The position numbers and the translations under genes were made by a program. From positions 1-6,972 of the forward strand of contig SLKL01000407.1 of NCBI GenBank assembly GCA_007134625.1: a stretch of 6,972 nt of DNA, in the 5' to 3' direction. The stretch comes from Saprospiraceae bacterium. GTDB taxonomy: Bacteria > Bacteroidota > Bacteroidia > Chitinophagales > Saprospiraceae. Shown piece after piece: positions 6,178 through 6,972 of the stretch (positions are counted from its first letter, which is position 1; the number at the start of each line of letters is the position of its first letter). The notes beneath the pieces were generated by a model. That model did no database searches. It was not told the DNA's origin and saw nothing but the letters and a program-made list of their open reading frames with translations.

Positions 6178-6933
6178 TTATTGGTTAGGATAAATCCTAT
6201 TCACAAGATTTTCAATGACATACTCTTCCATGCCGGAATGATACCGTTCTACCTTTGCTTGTACTTTATGATACATAAACATCAGAATTAAACTCAACAA
6301 TAAAGCAACAAGCGTAGTGTCAAAAGCAATGTACAGCAACTCCGTAACTCGTTCGACACCGGCCATTGTAACTGCTGCACCTGCTTGACTTAAAGAGGCT
6401 GCAATTCCTATAACTGTTCCGATAAAACCGACGGATGGAATAGCCCAGGCAATATACCGAATCATAGATTGATCACTCTCACTGTTTCTCAGCAATAATT
6501 CAGAATGTCTTGTGAGAATCCCAAGTGTTTCACTAATGGAATTTGATGATCTGAATTTTGTGCAAGCTTTTTTTATCAGCTGTACCAATTGAAAGTCTTG
6601 CTTCCGTTGGATTTCGATCATGTTGAGCTTAAGTTTTGCGACATCTTCAGGACCTAGGACAAATTGCTCCGATTCAGGGAGAAGGTTCATTTCAAAAGCC
6701 ATCATTTCATTTTGAATTCGCCTCCTGAGGTTGAGAATTTCAAAAATTCCGTATATGAATAAGAAATAAGTGATTCCCTGAATGACCCCCGAGGGAAGTC
6801 GGCCTCCAAACAGTACAAAAATTCTGTTGAGAAGAGCATTATCAGCAAAGGTAATGGCTAACAAATTTACTGTCATTAATGTAAGTCCTGCGATGGCCAA
6901 ACTTAAGATTAGTGCATAATATTTTTCGTTCAT
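6178..6933 (-). CDS. MotA/TolQ/ExbB-family proton-channel protein
   Basis: This 251-residue inner-membrane protein carries the MotA/TolQ/ExbB channel signature in its C-terminal half: a helix at about 159-182 (RYIAWAIPSVGFIGTVIGIA) and another at about 195-220 (VTELLYIAFDTTLVALLLSL), with the conserved GTVIGI and the FDTT threonine pair that line the proton path in the family. Two further hydrophobic helices lie at about 6-29 and 48-68, giving four membrane segments, the MotA-like count, instead of the three of TolQ/ExbB. A cytoplasmic stretch of about 90 residues (70-158) separates the pairs. Proteins of this family use the proton gradient to drive a partner of the ExbD/TolR/MotB type; none is visible here, so a partner may lie beyond the right edge, upstream of this gene, or elsewhere. 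The ATG at 6933 follows an A-rich leader (GATAAAAATCAAAATC) without a Shine-Dalgarno. The energised machine is unknown. Confidence 0.92.
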   Translation of the reverse strand: MNEKYYALILSLAIAGLTLMTVNLLAITFADNALLNRIFVLFGGRLPSGVIQGITYFLFIYGIFEILNLRRRIQNEMMAFEMNLLPESEQFVLGPEDVAKLKLNMIEIQRKQDFQLVQLIKKACTKFRSSNSISETLGILTRHSELLLRNSESDQSMIRYIAWAIPSVGFIGTVIGIAASLSQAGAAVTMAGVERVTELLYIAFDTTLVALLLSLILMFMYHKVQAKVERYHSGMEEYVIENLVNRIYPNQ

Positions 6934-6972
6934 GATTTTGATTTTTATCTGGTTACTTGGTTAAATTCTATA

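Noticed and set aside
6178..6933. Zorya phage-defence ZorA
   Set aside because: ZorA has a long C-terminal cytoplasmic tail and lies with zorB; this protein ends about 30 residues after the last helix and no ZorB, ZorC, ZorD or ZorE gene is visible.

Overview
The window looks like a chromosomal segment of a Bacteroidota bacterium (Cytophagia- or Saprospiria-like). The reasons are AT-rich DNA, A-rich translation starts with little Shine-Dalgarno, two lipoproteins with Bacteroidota-type lipoboxes, and an ECF sigma factor followed by a membrane anti-sigma-like TPR protein next to a CHAT-domain protein. This assignment is inferred from family content, not from a marker gene. Coding density is high: six genes and no gene-free stretch over 300 bases.

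Layout from left to right. A rightward CHAT-domain (caspase-fold) protein enters from the left edge (1-1935); its 5' end lies outside the window. It has N-terminal TPR-like helices, a C-terminal CHAT domain with both catalytic residues, and a C-terminal membrane helix. Everything else is on the minus strand. Sixteen bases away, tail to tail, is a two-gene unit: an ECF sigma factor (3275-2706) and, 4 bases after its stop, a single-pass anti-sigma-like protein with a C-terminal TPR domain (2701-1952). A strong intrinsic terminator (3361-3411) separates this unit from a two-gene lipoprotein operon: a pentapeptide-repeat lipoprotein (5982-5107) and a papain-family (C1) cysteine-protease lipoprotein (5091-3421), 15 bases apart. 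A second strong terminator (6069-6107) separates that operon from a MotA/TolQ/ExbB-family proton-channel protein (6933-6178).

How the genes may work together. The sigma/anti-sigma pair is a classical membrane-signalling arrangement: the anti-sigma-like protein is predicted to hold the sigma factor at its cytoplasmic N-terminus and to sense a partner through its periplasmic TPR. The adjacent TPR-CHAT protease is an attractive candidate for the input of this switch, for example by cleaving or binding the anti-sigma protein. The logic resembles, but is not homologous in detail to, the TPR-CHAT/Csx30/sigma-factor circuit of type III-E CRISPR systems; no CRISPR or Cas component is present here. 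The surface cysteine protease and its pentapeptide-repeat lipoprotein neighbour form a second possible module, perhaps enzyme plus scaffold or regulator. These functional links are inference from gene order; the domain calls themselves are well supported.
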